Below are positions 35,097 to 44,375 of a stretch of DNA of 64,000 bases, in pieces; positions within the stretch are counted from its first letter, which is position 1; each line of letters starts with the position of its first letter. The stretch lies in contig JAADGV010000098.1 in assembly GCA_013152205.1 (NCBI GenBank), forward strand, positions 25,044 to 89,043, read 5' to 3'. Both the position numbers and the translations under genes were made by a program. A model generated the notes under the pieces. That model ran no database searches. It saw only the letters and a program-made list of their open reading frames with translations, and was not told the origin of the DNA. This DNA comes from Planctomycetota bacterium (GTDB lineage: Bacteria > Planctomycetota > Planctomycetia > Pirellulales > Lacipirellulaceae).

Positions 35097-35179
35097 GCCC
35101 TGAAAGGGCAATATACGAAAGCCCAGGGCGCAAGCCCTGGGTTGGAATAAGGCAACGCCAACAAAGCCCTGAAAGGGCG
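35097..35179 (+). repeat. REP-like repeat, right copy (83 bp)
   Basis: 82 of 83 bases equal to 34333-34415; the one change is GTTGAAATAAGG to GTTGGAATAAGG. It is followed by the palindrome CGGACCATCCTGGTCCG at 35196-35212. Confidence 0.9.
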
Positions 35180-35338
35180 CCATACCCACCATACCCGGAC
35201 CATCCTGGTCCGAAACAAGTCTGCCACTTTACCCAAGGCTGTCTGCTGAGTTATCATCTTGGCTTGATGCCAATTCTCCGGCGACTCGTAGAGTTGCGGC
35301 TACTTGATTCCTGACCTCCGACCCCTCACCCTCCCCCC

Positions 35339-36787
<1,449 letters not shown>

Positions 36788-36825
36788 CCAACGAGGTATT
36801 GTAAAAAGCGGAAAGCCGGCCCCTT

Positions 36826-36871
36826 TCCCCCTTCCGATTTCCCCCTTCCGCCTTCCGATTTCTCCTCCGCC
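36826..36871 (+). other. Pyrimidine-rich tract before the dehydratase start
   Basis: A run built from CCTTCCG and CGATTT units directly before the ATG at 36872, with no Shine-Dalgarno site. Similar wording occurs near 58987-59018 (CCTTCCGCACTCCAAATTCC). Translation of the next gene may depend on coupling or on a leaderless-like start. Confidence 0.5.
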
Positions 36872-37306
36872 ATGTCTTTAGAAAAAATCAAAGCCGCCAT
36901 ACCTCATCGTGAACCGTTTTTGTTGATCGACGAGATTATCGAGCAATCGGAAAATCGAATCGTCTGTCGCAAGCGTTTTTCGGGCGACGAATTTTGGTAC
37001 GAGGGACATTTCCCAAGCTTCCCGATCACGCCGGGAGTGATTATTTGCGAAGCAGCCATGCAGGCAGGAGCCGTGCTGCTGGCCAGCCAGATTGAGTCGC
37101 AAGAGGGCTATCTGCCGGTGGCGACTCGTGCCAACAACGTGCAGTTCAAAAGGATGGTACTCCCCGGCGATACGATCGATTTAGAAGTTGAATTGACCGA
37201 GCAACTGGCCAAAGCGTTCTTTCTCAAAGCTCGAGTGACCGTCGACGGAAAAGTGGCGACCCGATTCGATTTTGCCTGCACAATGGCCAAGCCCAAGGTA
37301 TCGTGA
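36872..37306 (+). CDS. FabZ-like 3-hydroxyacyl-ACP dehydratase
   Basis: 144 residues, hot-dog fold. [12 protein letters not shown] opens the protein, and the catalytic His is in [24 protein letters not shown] (about residue 48) with the Glu about 12 residues later. This is the normal FabZ active site. It removes water from 3-hydroxyacyl-ACP. The gene overlaps the reductase gene that follows (TGATG), so both are made together, as expected for a dehydration-reduction pair in the same cycle. Confidence 0.87.
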   Translation: MSLEKIKAAIPHREPFLLIDEIIEQSENRIVCRKRFSGDEFWYEGHFPSFPITPGVIICEAAMQAGAVLLASQIESQEGYLPVATRANNVQFKRMVLPGDTIDLEVELTEQLAKAFFLKARVTVDGKVATRFDFACTMAKPKVS

Positions 37307-38118
37307 TGGTCGCCGATTTCTTACAGCTAGAGGGACGCCGCGTGCTGGTGTTTGGCGTCGCAAATCGAAAAAGCGTCGCTTACCACATTGGGCAAGTACT
37401 AGAAGAGGCGGGCGTCGAGGTAGTATACGTGGTTCGTAGCGAGCAACGCCGCCAGTCGGTCGCCAAGTTGCTCGGCTCCTCGGCCGTTTTTATTTGTGAT
37501 GTCGAACACCAAGACCAAATCGATCAGCTCGCGACCGACTTGGCTGCGCAGTACGACGAATTTCACGGCGTCGTCCACTCGATTGCGTTTGGCGACTATT
37601 CCGAAGGGCCAAAGCCGTTTCATGAAACCGACCGCTCACAGATGCTACGGGCATTCGATATTTCGTGTTTCTCGCTGGTGGCGATTGCCGATGCACTAAA
37701 AAAACTGCTGACGGTCGATGCGTCGGTGGTAACGATTTCGATCTCGACGACACGGATGGCGAGCGAAAATTACGGGTTTATGGGGCCGATCAAGGCCGCC
37801 CTCGATTCGAGCTTGGCTTTTTTAGCAAAATCGTTCAGCCGATTTTCGAAAGTCCGCTTCAATGCGGTTGCTCCCGGATTGCTAAAAACGTCGGCTTCTG
37901 CGGGGATTCCAGGGTATGTCGATTCCTATCTGTACGCTGAACAGGCGACTTTGCGAGGCCTAGCCGTTCAAACCGAAGAGGTGGCCTCAACAGCCGCCTT
38001 CCTGCTAAGCCCCCGATCCAGCGGCATCAATGCCCAACGGCTGGTCGTAGACGCGGGGATGGAAGTCAACTATTTCGACAAACGGCTGATCGACGGGTTT
38101 TTGCAGGGCGATCTATGA
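37306..38118 (+). CDS. FabI-like enoyl-ACP reductase (short-chain dehydrogenase)
   Basis: 270 residues from the ATG that overlaps the previous stop. The nucleotide site is [17 protein letters not shown], with the spread-out FabI pattern (GVANxxSIA) in place of the classic GxxxGxG. The catalytic pair is Tyr-x6-Lys in [16 protein letters not shown] (about residues 158-165). [11 protein letters not shown] and [15 protein letters not shown] follow, as in FabI. It should reduce the enoyl double bond using NAD(P)H. Whether it takes every enoyl group or skips some, leaving double bonds, cannot be told from sequence. Confidence 0.85.
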   Translation: MVADFLQLEGRRVLVFGVANRKSVAYHIGQVLEEAGVEVVYVVRSEQRRQSVAKLLGSSAVFICDVEHQDQIDQLATDLAAQYDEFHGVVHSIAFGDYSEGPKPFHETDRSQMLRAFDISCFSLVAIADALKKLLTVDASVVTISISTTRMASENYGFMGPIKAALDSSLAFLAKSFSRFSKVRFNAVAPGLLKTSASAGIPGYVDSYLYAEQATLRGLAVQTEEVASTAAFLLSPRSSGINAQRLVVDAGMEVNYFDKRLIDGFLQGDL

Positions 38119-38203
38119 ACGGCTACCCCGCATTTCATCGTGTTACTAACGATTCTAGTTTGTGCAGAGAGCAACAGTTTTGGATGGTTGGACCTGCAAA
38201 TTA

Positions 38204-38592
38204 GACTCTCGCAAAGGCGCGAAGGCGCAAAGAACGGGAAATTTAGCCACACAAGCAATTGATCTCGCAGAAACCCTGAGGCAGCAAAGCTACGACATCC
38301 CGGTTTTCTCCGCTGTCTCAGCGTCTCTGCGTGACAATCCCTTTTCGTAACACTTCAGCCGAGTGCAGCAGAATAGAACACAGATGAACACTGATTTAGC
38401 AGATTGTCGCAGATACAAGACGATTATTGGGCAACCGTCTGTCTCGATCTTTAGCCCCTATGACTTTAACAATCTTCTTTTGTATCCGTGAAAATCCGTC
38501 TGATCTGTGTTCATCCGCGTTCTATTACTTCAGATGGCTGAAGTGTTACCCCTTTTCTTACTTTCTTTGCGACTTAGCGCCTTTGCGAGAAA
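38204..38592. repeat. Nested palindrome of about 390 bp
   Basis: Outer arms: CTCGCAAAGGCGCGAAGGCG at about 38204-38236 against GCGACTTAGCGCCTTTGCGAG at about 38560-38592. Inner arms: GTAACACTTCAGCC (38347-38360) against GGCTGAAGTGTTAC (38536-38549), continuing into AACACAGATGAACACTG against GATCTGTGTTCATCCGCG. The whole fills the gap between the reductase and the kinase; no gene is seen in 38119-38996. Confidence 0.85.
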
Positions 38593-38996
38593 ATCCTACT
38601 CACTTGGTTGAGCCTGTGGCTGGGTTCCTGGTGCTGAGAAATCCAGGCCAGACTGCCAAATGTCCCAAGAGGCTCCATAGCACCCGGATAGCCGTTTGAA
38701 ACGGTATCTCTAGTATATTCCTACGCTTATCTCGTTTCTCGATTCTGGTACGATGAGTGCCCTGGTGTTATCCTAGAGGAGAGACGGAGACGCGTTCTCC
38801 ATAGGTATACGATGACTTATTTAGTGGATTTGTGCCGCCTGAAGAGACTCCACGGCGCAGTTACGAAAAGTTCCTCTTTGAGTCCATCGTTCCGATGGCC
38901 TATGCTTAGGTACGCTGACACCTCTCAGCCGCAGAAATTGGTTCCGCGGATGCTTGTCCTTCGGCGTCGATCGCCAACAAAAATTTACTTTTCCTA

Positions 38997-40544
38997 ATGT
39001 CAAAAGCAGTGGCCCATAGCTTTCTGGATCTTGTGAAACGAAGTCAGTTGGTCGAAGCAGATCAATTGGATAAGTTCCTCAAGAAGTTCCGCGCGCAGCA
39101 CGGGGGACTCCCCGAACGCCAAGAGGCGTTGGCCGATGCAATGATCGAGGCCGAACTGCTCACCAGTTGGCAGGCCGAAAAACTGCTGGCCGGAAAGCAT
39201 CGTGGCTTCATTCTGGGGAAATATAAATTTCTCCGGCAGCTAGGCAAGGGCGGCATGAGCACCGTCTATCTGGCCGAGCACATGTTGATGAAACGCAAAG
39301 TTGCGGTGAAGGTGTTGCCGCAGAATCGGGTGGAAGACTCAACCTACCTCGAGCGATTTCGAATCGAAGCCCGAGCAGCAGCAAAGCTTGATGACCCGCA
39401 TATTGTACGGGCGTTCGACATCGATAACGAAGGGAAGACCCATTACCTAGTGATGGAGTATGTCGAGGGACAAGATCTCCATCTACTAATCAAAGATGTG
39501 GGTAGGCTCGACTACAACATGGCTGCCGATTACATCGTACAGGTAGCCCGAGGGTTGGATCACGCTCACGAGATGGGACTCGTCCACCGCGATATCAAAC
39601 CAGCGAACTGCCTGCTTGATAAGAATGGCGTGGTCAAATTGCTCGATATGGGCTTGGCTCGTTTAGTGGGAGATGAAGCCTCGTTGACGATGGATAACAA
39701 CGAGAATGTTTTGGGAACAGCCGACTATTTGGCACCCGAGCAGGCGTTGAATAGCCATGAGGCGGACCGGCGGGCTGATATCTACAGCCTGGGCTGCACG
39801 CTCTATTTTTTGTTGACGGCGCACCCACCTTTCCCCGAGGGGTCGATCTCCGAGCGTTTGATAAAGCACCAAGTGGAAAAACCGCCCAGTATTTTGATCG
39901 AGCGACCGGATGCTCCACCGACGTTGCTGCATATCTGTGATCGAATGATGAGCAAGAAACCGGACGATCGGTATCAAACGGCTGGCGATGTTGCCGTACG
40001 ATTGACCGAGTGGCTGGCTGATCGCGGGCAAGAGGTTGGCGACAGCAAGAAACGCTCGGATTCGGGGTCGGGAATTGGCAGCGATGTGTTTCGGCGATTT
40101 GCAGCATCGATTGGCCGATCAGGCAGCGACTCGGGGAGTTCTGTCCACCGCGATAGTTCGCCTAAGCTATCGGGTTCTTCAAAAAGCGGCTCTCGACCTA
40201 AAGTCGAGGAGCAGGATATCGGCTTAGCGCCGCTCGAAGAAGAGGCCGAGCCAGAAGAAGAGACATTCGATTCTTCGGATTCAGATACCGCAGAGGGTTC
40301 TCCGGCTGAAATCGGTGAACCCTTGGAAGTGGAGCCACTCAAGTCGCTTGTTGAAGAAACGATCGACAAGAAAGAAAAGGAAGAATCTACTAAAAAACGG
40401 TTTGTTACCCAACCGGGCGAGATCAATCCCCTACGACCACCGGGCTACAGCCCGCCGGGGTCAGGCCCCTCGCCGTGGATCTTTGTAGGAATCGGCGCAG
40501 GTGTTCTTCTAGTAATTGCAATTCTTGTTCTCACGTTGAACTGA
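38997..40544 (+). CDS. Membrane-anchored Ser/Thr protein kinase
   Basis: 515 residues. A helical N-terminal part (about 1-75, ending LTSWQAEKLLAGKHRGFILGKYKF) is common in planctomycete kinases. The Hanks-type domain covers about 76-345: LGKGGMSTVYLAEH (glycine loop), VAVKVLP (Lys), HRDIKPANCLLD (catalytic loop), LLDMGLARL (DFG replaced by DMG, usual in this phylum) and GTADYLAPEQ. A Ser/Gly-rich then Glu-rich linker follows, and a C-terminal helix (about 490-512, FVGIGAGVLLVIAILVLTL) anchors it in the membrane with the kinase inside. The target is unknown; it lies between the acyl cassette and the oleA-like gene. Confidence 0.92.
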   Translation: MSKAVAHSFLDLVKRSQLVEADQLDKFLKKFRAQHGGLPERQEALADAMIEAELLTSWQAEKLLAGKHRGFILGKYKFLRQLGKGGMSTVYLAEHMLMKRKVAVKVLPQNRVEDSTYLERFRIEARAAAKLDDPHIVRAFDIDNEGKTHYLVMEYVEGQDLHLLIKDVGRLDYNMAADYIVQVARGLDHAHEMGLVHRDIKPANCLLDKNGVVKLLDMGLARLVGDEASLTMDNNENVLGTADYLAPEQALNSHEADRRADIYSLGCTLYFLLTAHPPFPEGSISERLIKHQVEKPPSILIERPDAPPTLLHICDRMMSKKPDDRYQTAGDVAVRLTEWLADRGQEVGDSKKRSDSGSGIGSDVFRRFAASIGRSGSDSGSSVHRDSSPKLSGSSKSGSRPKVEEQDIGLAPLEEEAEPEEETFDSSDSDTAEGSPAEIGEPLEVEPLKSLVEETIDKKEKEESTKKRFVTQPGEINPLRPPGYSPPGSGPSPWIFVGIGAGVLLVIAILVLTLN

Positions 40545-40611
40545 GCAATTAAAAGTCCGCCGTCACCCACTTCAATCACAACCAAAGCCAAGGGGTCGCA
40601 CCTTCTTGGGA

Positions 40612-41694
40612 CTATCGGTTGCTCGCAACTTCAACGGGCACCGGAAGTTGCCCCAGAACACAGCTTTCCTGCCAGCGAATACCAATCATCTGGCAATTGA
40701 TCCCCGAGCCGATGCCAAGCATCGCCAAACGATCGTCGGCCTGTAAGTGGCCAGCTTCACAGGCAAGTGCCAGTGTGAGGGGCAGCGCCACTGCCCCGGT
40801 GTTCCCGAGCGTTTCAAAAGTAGAGTAGTCTCTGCGCGTGTCGAGATCCAATGCTTCAAAAAGCAGCTTACGGTGGGCGACGCCAACTTGGTGGCAGATC
40901 GTCTTATCAATTTTGTCCTGCCGCCAGTTCGTGGCCTCAAGAAACCGACCGAACGTAGCAACCCCCGTGGCAACCCCTTCGTTGAGTAGCTGCTCGCTAT
41001 CCGTTCGCATGAAATTTTCCAGCCCCTGACTACGGCAGAGGTGGTGTTGATCGGTATGAGCAACAACGCTTGCCGCCGTGAGATGGTTTTTCCTGCGGCT
41101 AAGCTCTTCGTCGCAAAGCAAGATGGCCACACTCCCTGAGCCGATGGTCAACGAGGCGATAAAGTATTTGATGTCTTGTCTGGTAAGGCTATGGTCTTCG
41201 TTGAGCCGCTGAATTGTGTTCTCAACCAGTTGCCTACCACATTCGGTGCCGACAACTAGGCCTGCGCGAATTTGGCCAAGCTCAATCATATTGGCAATCT
41301 GCAACATGCCGGTGAGAATACCAAGGCAGGCGTTCGAGACGTCGTAGATCATGCAGTCGGACGAAAGCCGCAGGCCGTGGTGGACGCCGCAAGCGGTTGC
41401 CGGCTCTAAAAAATCTCGACAGACCGAGCCATGAACCAACGCACCAATTTGCTCACGGTCGATGCCGCTAGCCTGAATTGCCTTTTCGCCACTTTCGATG
41501 TCGATCGAGCTGGGCGAGGTGCCTGCAGGAAAAAACCGTCGCTCGCGGATACCGCTCATCAACTCCAGCCGCCCATGAGGGAGCCGCAATCGTTGGTACA
41601 CGGGGGCGAGCCGGTGTTCCAACTCGTCCGTGGTGACGATTTCGTCAGGAAGGGTGTAACCCAGCGATTCGAGACAGACGCGGCGATATTGCAT
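40612..41694 (-). CDS. OleA-type head-to-head condensing enzyme (thiolase superfamily)
   Basis: 360 residues from the ATG at 41694. The nucleophile Cys lies in VSNACLGILTGM (about residue 128), the His in ICHQVGVAHRK and the Asn in ETLGNTGAVALP, the normal KAS III triad. Several features favour OleA over FabH: SGIRERRFF near residue 52, the VCRDFLEPATAC segment holding the Glu that OleA uses for a non-decarboxylative Claisen reaction, and the end MLGIGSGINCQMIGI. OleA joins two acyl-CoAs to a beta-keto acid that leads to ketones or long olefins. No oleB, oleC or oleD lies nearby; the pathway would be split across the chromosome. Confidence 0.82.
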   Translation of the reverse strand: MQYRRVCLESLGYTLPDEIVTTDELEHRLAPVYQRLRLPHGRLELMSGIRERRFFPAGTSPSSIDIESGEKAIQASGIDREQIGALVHGSVCRDFLEPATACGVHHGLRLSSDCMIYDVSNACLGILTGMLQIANMIELGQIRAGLVVGTECGRQLVENTIQRLNEDHSLTRQDIKYFIASLTIGSGSVAILLCDEELSRRKNHLTAASVVAHTDQHHLCRSQGLENFMRTDSEQLLNEGVATGVATFGRFLEATNWRQDKIDKTICHQVGVAHRKLLFEALDLDTRRDYSTFETLGNTGAVALPLTLALACEAGHLQADDRLAMLGIGSGINCQMIGIRWQESCVLGQLPVPVEVASNR

Positions 41695-41895
41695 AAGAGT
41701 TTTTTTAGGCGATTTGACTGGACAGAAGCATCTCATGCGGAGACAACCGAAGCTCCCACGATACCGGCTACAATGAGGGCCGTAAACGGGGCAACCCAGT
41801 TAGCACCGGCGGCCACGCCGAAAAATCCCCCTCAAAACTCCCAACCAACCAAACAAAAAACTCAAATACGCCGGAACAAAACAGGAACCACACCC

Positions 41896-42639
41896 ATGCG
41901 GCAAGAAACTATCGAAACCGACCGTAAAGGGCAATTCGTCGATTGGGCAGCGATCGTTTTTGCCCTGGTGCTGCCAACAATCGTCACGTTGCTCTATTTC
42001 GTCTGGGCCGAAGGATTTGCTCCCGTAGTGCAGCAGGGTAGCTATGCAATCGGAAAGACGGTGCAGTTTTGTTTCCCTCTGGTTTGGGTTTGTTTGGTAT
42101 GCAAACGCCGCCCAAAAGTCTGGCCATGGACAGTGCGTGGCATCGGGGTGGGAATTGTTTTTGGCCTAGTCGTAGCAGGAGCAATGTTCGCGCTCTACCA
42201 CGGCTGGCTGAAGACTTCCGACCTGTATGCCAAGGTGGAAGATGCGGCGAAGCAGAAAGTTACCGGGATGGAACTTGGCCCGGGGATGTATATCGCGGTA
42301 GCCGTGTTTTACAGCCTGATCCACTCGCTGCTAGAAGAGTATTACTTTCGCTGGTTTGTGTTCGGCCAATTGAAATTACTCGTGCGATTTTGGCCCGCCG
42401 TGCTGATCTCGTCGCTTGGCTTCATGGCCCATCATGTGTTGGTTCTTGGTAAATTCTTTGGCATTGCTTCGCCGACCACTTGGCTGTTTTCGTTGGCGAT
42501 TGCAATAGGCGGGATGGCTTGGGCTTGGCTCTACGAGCGAAGCGGGTCGTTGCTAGGGCCGTGGGTCAGCCATTTGATTGTGGATGCCGCAATTTTTGCG
42601 ATAGGCTACGACATCATCCAAAATTTGCCAGCGGGCTAA
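41896..42639 (+). CDS. CPBP-family intramembrane glutamic endopeptidase
   Basis: 247 residues from the ATG at 41896, with about seven membrane helices. The Abi/CPBP motifs are present: LLEEYYFRWFVFG (Glu-Glu-x3-Arg, about residue 150), FMAHHVLVLG (His, about 180) and GPWVSHLIVDAAIF (His/Asp, about 225). Such proteases cut membrane-embedded substrates; some process prenylated proteins or peptides. It is divergent from the oleA-like gene with a 201-bp shared upstream region. Confidence 0.87.
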   Translation: MRQETIETDRKGQFVDWAAIVFALVLPTIVTLLYFVWAEGFAPVVQQGSYAIGKTVQFCFPLVWVCLVCKRRPKVWPWTVRGIGVGIVFGLVVAGAMFALYHGWLKTSDLYAKVEDAAKQKVTGMELGPGMYIAVAVFYSLIHSLLEEYYFRWFVFGQLKLLVRFWPAVLISSLGFMAHHVLVLGKFFGIASPTTWLFSLAIAIGGMAWAWLYERSGSLLGPWVSHLIVDAAIFAIGYDIIQNLPAG

Positions 42640-42663
42640 CCAACCCGCCTCCGAACCCACGCG

Positions 42664-42685
42664 CGTTAGCGTCGATGGCCACGCC
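42664..42685 (+). repeat. Dispersed CGTTAGCG repeat, variant
   Basis: CGTTAGCGTCGATGGCCACG-CC, a diverged copy of the family best seen at 57733 and 59158, directly after the CPBP gene. Confidence 0.6.
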
Positions 42686-42720
42686 GTCCACCCTGAAAAA
42701 AGCGAAAACAAACCTCCTCC

Positions 42721-42953
42721 CTAATACTACTGCGCAAGGTTGAACCACGACGACACAACGAACACGACGAAAGAAGACGGAATTTCAGGTATATTCCACG
42801 GTTCGGAGTCTACCAAAATGTGGCAAATGTTGTTTCTTGTGAAAATCGCTCTCATTTTGAATTGCTCCGCAGGCGACTTCAATGTTACATGCTAGCTTCA
42901 CGTCGTGTCCGTTGTGTCGTTGTGGTTAACTTGACTCTGCGCTGTAGTACTAA
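42721..42953 (+). mobile_element. MITE-like element, copy 1
   Basis: 233 bp without a gene. The ends are imperfect inverted repeats: left CTACTGCGC-AAGGTTGAACCACGACGACAC..., right (complement) CTACAGCGC-AGAGTCAAGTTAACCACAACGACAC..., matching over roughly 50 bp. A second copy in the same orientation is at 48548-48778. The middle has GGTTCGGAGTCTACC and CTTGTGAAAATC stretches kept between copies. Ends with TA-type borders would fit a Tc1/mariner- or IS630-like helper, but no such gene is in the window. Confidence 0.8.
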
Positions 42954-43036
42954 GCAACATCCCAAAATATAAATAGCCCCCTAGAAATAGCATGTTGTGC
43001 TAGCACCCCCTCTTCCCCCCAAGATGTGCTAATTTC

Positions 43037-43065
43037 TTGCAGTATTTTTCAGATTCAGGTATCCT
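43037..43065 (+). promoter_or_regulatory. Candidate promoter of the structured RNA
   Basis: TTGCAG (43037-43042), 17-bp spacer, TATCCT (43060-43065). Both boxes are near the sigma-70 consensus, and transcription would start near 43072. Confidence 0.45.
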
Positions 43066-43071
43066 GCCCTC

Positions 43072-43267
43072 TCGACTTGCATCTCACTCCGGTCGCGTGA
43101 CACGACCAACAGCCAGTAGGAGTATTTTGAGGCCATAAACGATAGGGACATCGATCCGACTAAGCCCCGCAGCCGCGTGGCGCCCTAGGAACAGGGCAGG
43201 GGGATTCGTCGGTTCTCGCCTCGTATCAATTTGAAACTAGCTGGTGCCAGGGAAGGCACGCCTTTTT
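43072..43267 (+). ncRNA. Candidate structured RNA of unknown family
   Basis: About 195 nt between a plausible promoter and a terminator hairpin. It lacks an open reading frame and has several stems: GGTCG-CGTGACA-CGACC (43085-43101), CGAT-AGGGAC-ATCG, and GCCCT-AGGAAC-AGGGC (43182-43197), whose right side can instead pair with CCTGCCCT at 43063-43070. Two exclusive pairings of AGGGCAGG suggest a switch. It does not show the marks of tmRNA, RNase P or SRP RNA. A 6S-like RNA or a leader of the next gene are both possible. Confidence 0.4.
43245..43267 (+). terminator. Terminator of the candidate RNA
   Basis: GTGCC-AGGGAA-GGCAC then GCCTTTTT. The stem is short but perfect. Further hairpins without T-runs follow at about 43286-43310 (CTGCTTTTCGCAG) and 43361-43382 (CGCAGAAC...GTTCTGCG) before the amidotransferase-like gene. 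Confidence 0.5.
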
Positions 43268-43485
43268 AACACTAAGGCATTGTTGGCTACTGCTTTTCGC
43301 AGTGCCCATAGTTTCCTACCTATTTGCTGGTTGATTGATCCAGGGGGTCGCCGCGACTCGCAGAACGCTCCGTGTTCTGCGTAAACGCCGTCCGCTAGTG
43401 ATCGAGTTCTATCGTTGCAGCTTCGAGTTCTCCAATGGGAATCATTGACGGCGCACACTGTGTGCCGGAAAGGGAGTGCAAACTG

Positions 43486-44229
43486 ATGGCCAAGCCTTTA
43501 ATTGGGGTGAATGTAGACTTTCGAGCTGCCAGGGGCGATACACCAGCTTATTCTTGTGTCGCTGCCGGTTACTACGACGCAATTCTAGAAGCAGGAGGCC
43601 TTCCTGTTTTGTTGCCTCCCTACACGACCGAAGAAGATGTCGACCAGGTGCTTGAGCGCCTAGATGGCGTCTTGCTCGTTGGCGGAGCCGATCTTGATCC
43701 GCGTCGTGATGGTTGGATGCTTCATCCAACCGTTCAGATTCAGGACCCTCGCCGCGAGTCGTTCGACCGTTGTGTGGCAAGAAAGGTTGCAGAACGTCGG
43801 ATTCCGGTCTTTGGCATCGGAGCCGGTATGCAACTGCTGAATGTCACCCAGGGAGGCAATCTGCTGCTGCATATCCCTGAGGATATGCCGACCGCGTTGC
43901 CTCACAACGATCCGTTGGACCCGGCTCATCGCCATACGTTGGAGTTGGCCACCGGTTCGCTGATGGAACGTGTCTATGGCGACGGCGAGTTGCGTGTGAA
44001 CAGCATGCACCACATGGCAGTCGACGAAGTCGCTCCAGGTTTTGCGGTCACAGCACGTTGCCCCGATGGCATCGTCGAGGCCATCGAAAGTACGCAGCCA
44101 GATTGGTTCGCGTTGGGAACGCAGTTCCACCCCGAGGCCGAAACCGCCTCGGCGTTGGACGTTAGGATTTTCGAGGAGTTCCTAACCAGCGTCTGCGAAT
44201 ACCACGGAGCAATGCGATTGGTAGCCTAA
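43486..44229 (+). CDS. Class I glutamine-amidotransferase-like (PuuD/C26) protein lacking the catalytic Cys
   Basis: 247 residues; the start at 43486 follows AAGGGAG. It follows the gamma-glutamyl-GABA hydrolase family: IGVNVDFR, GLPVLLPPYTTEEDV, LDGVLLVGGADLDP and the final TQFHPEAE with the catalytic His and Glu. But the nucleophile elbow reads FGIGAGMQLLNV where active members have GICRGMQ: Cys is Gly and Arg is Ala. The frame and surrounding motifs are intact, so this is not a frameshift. It is therefore probably not a hydrolase by the normal route and may bind a gamma-glutamyl ligand or act on another protein. Confidence 0.85.
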   Translation: MAKPLIGVNVDFRAARGDTPAYSCVAAGYYDAILEAGGLPVLLPPYTTEEDVDQVLERLDGVLLVGGADLDPRRDGWMLHPTVQIQDPRRESFDRCVARKVAERRIPVFGIGAGMQLLNVTQGGNLLLHIPEDMPTALPHNDPLDPAHRHTLELATGSLMERVYGDGELRVNSMHHMAVDEVAPGFAVTARCPDGIVEAIESTQPDWFALGTQFHPEAETASALDVRIFEEFLTSVCEYHGAMRLVA

Positions 44230-44290
44230 CTAGGCTCCCTGCTAAAGAATCCCGCAAGGATTGCTTGTACAACACGAGCAAACCGACCCA

Positions 44291-44332
44291 AGACCTGACG
44301 TTAGCACAAGAGCTAACGTCAGGTCTTTTTCT
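44291..44332. terminator. Strong bidirectional-type intrinsic terminator
   Basis: Perfect 15-bp stem AGACCTGACGTTAGC / GCTAACGTCAGGTCT with 6-nt loop, then TTTTCTT. It lies between the convergent amidotransferase-like and EEP genes and could serve both. Confidence 0.92.
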
Positions 44333-44375
44333 TGTGAGCTGCTTGCAAAATTTGCGCAGCAACATCAAAGCCAAT

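Larger units (their letters stand above)
34333..35179 (+). mobile_element. RAYT-REP island inserted in the acyl cassette
   Basis: An 847-bp unit: REP copy, transposase gene, inverted REP, REP copy. Elsewhere the cassette has gaps below 90 bp, so this island explains the 1,029-bp gap between the two FAD genes. No target duplication was made out. Confidence 0.75.

Noticed and set aside
38812..38997. 61-codon reading frame just before the kinase
   Set aside because: Arg/Ser/Leu-rich without any pattern, ending at the kinase start; more likely the 5' leader of the kinase message.
39645..39665. DMG in place of DFG in the kinase, first taken as a dead kinase
   Set aside because: The Asp is kept and the change Phe to Met is frequent in planctomycete kinases; all other catalytic residues are present.
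43072..43434. tmRNA or RNase P RNA
   Set aside because: No tag-peptide frame, no tRNA-like end and none of the conserved RNase P core text could be found.
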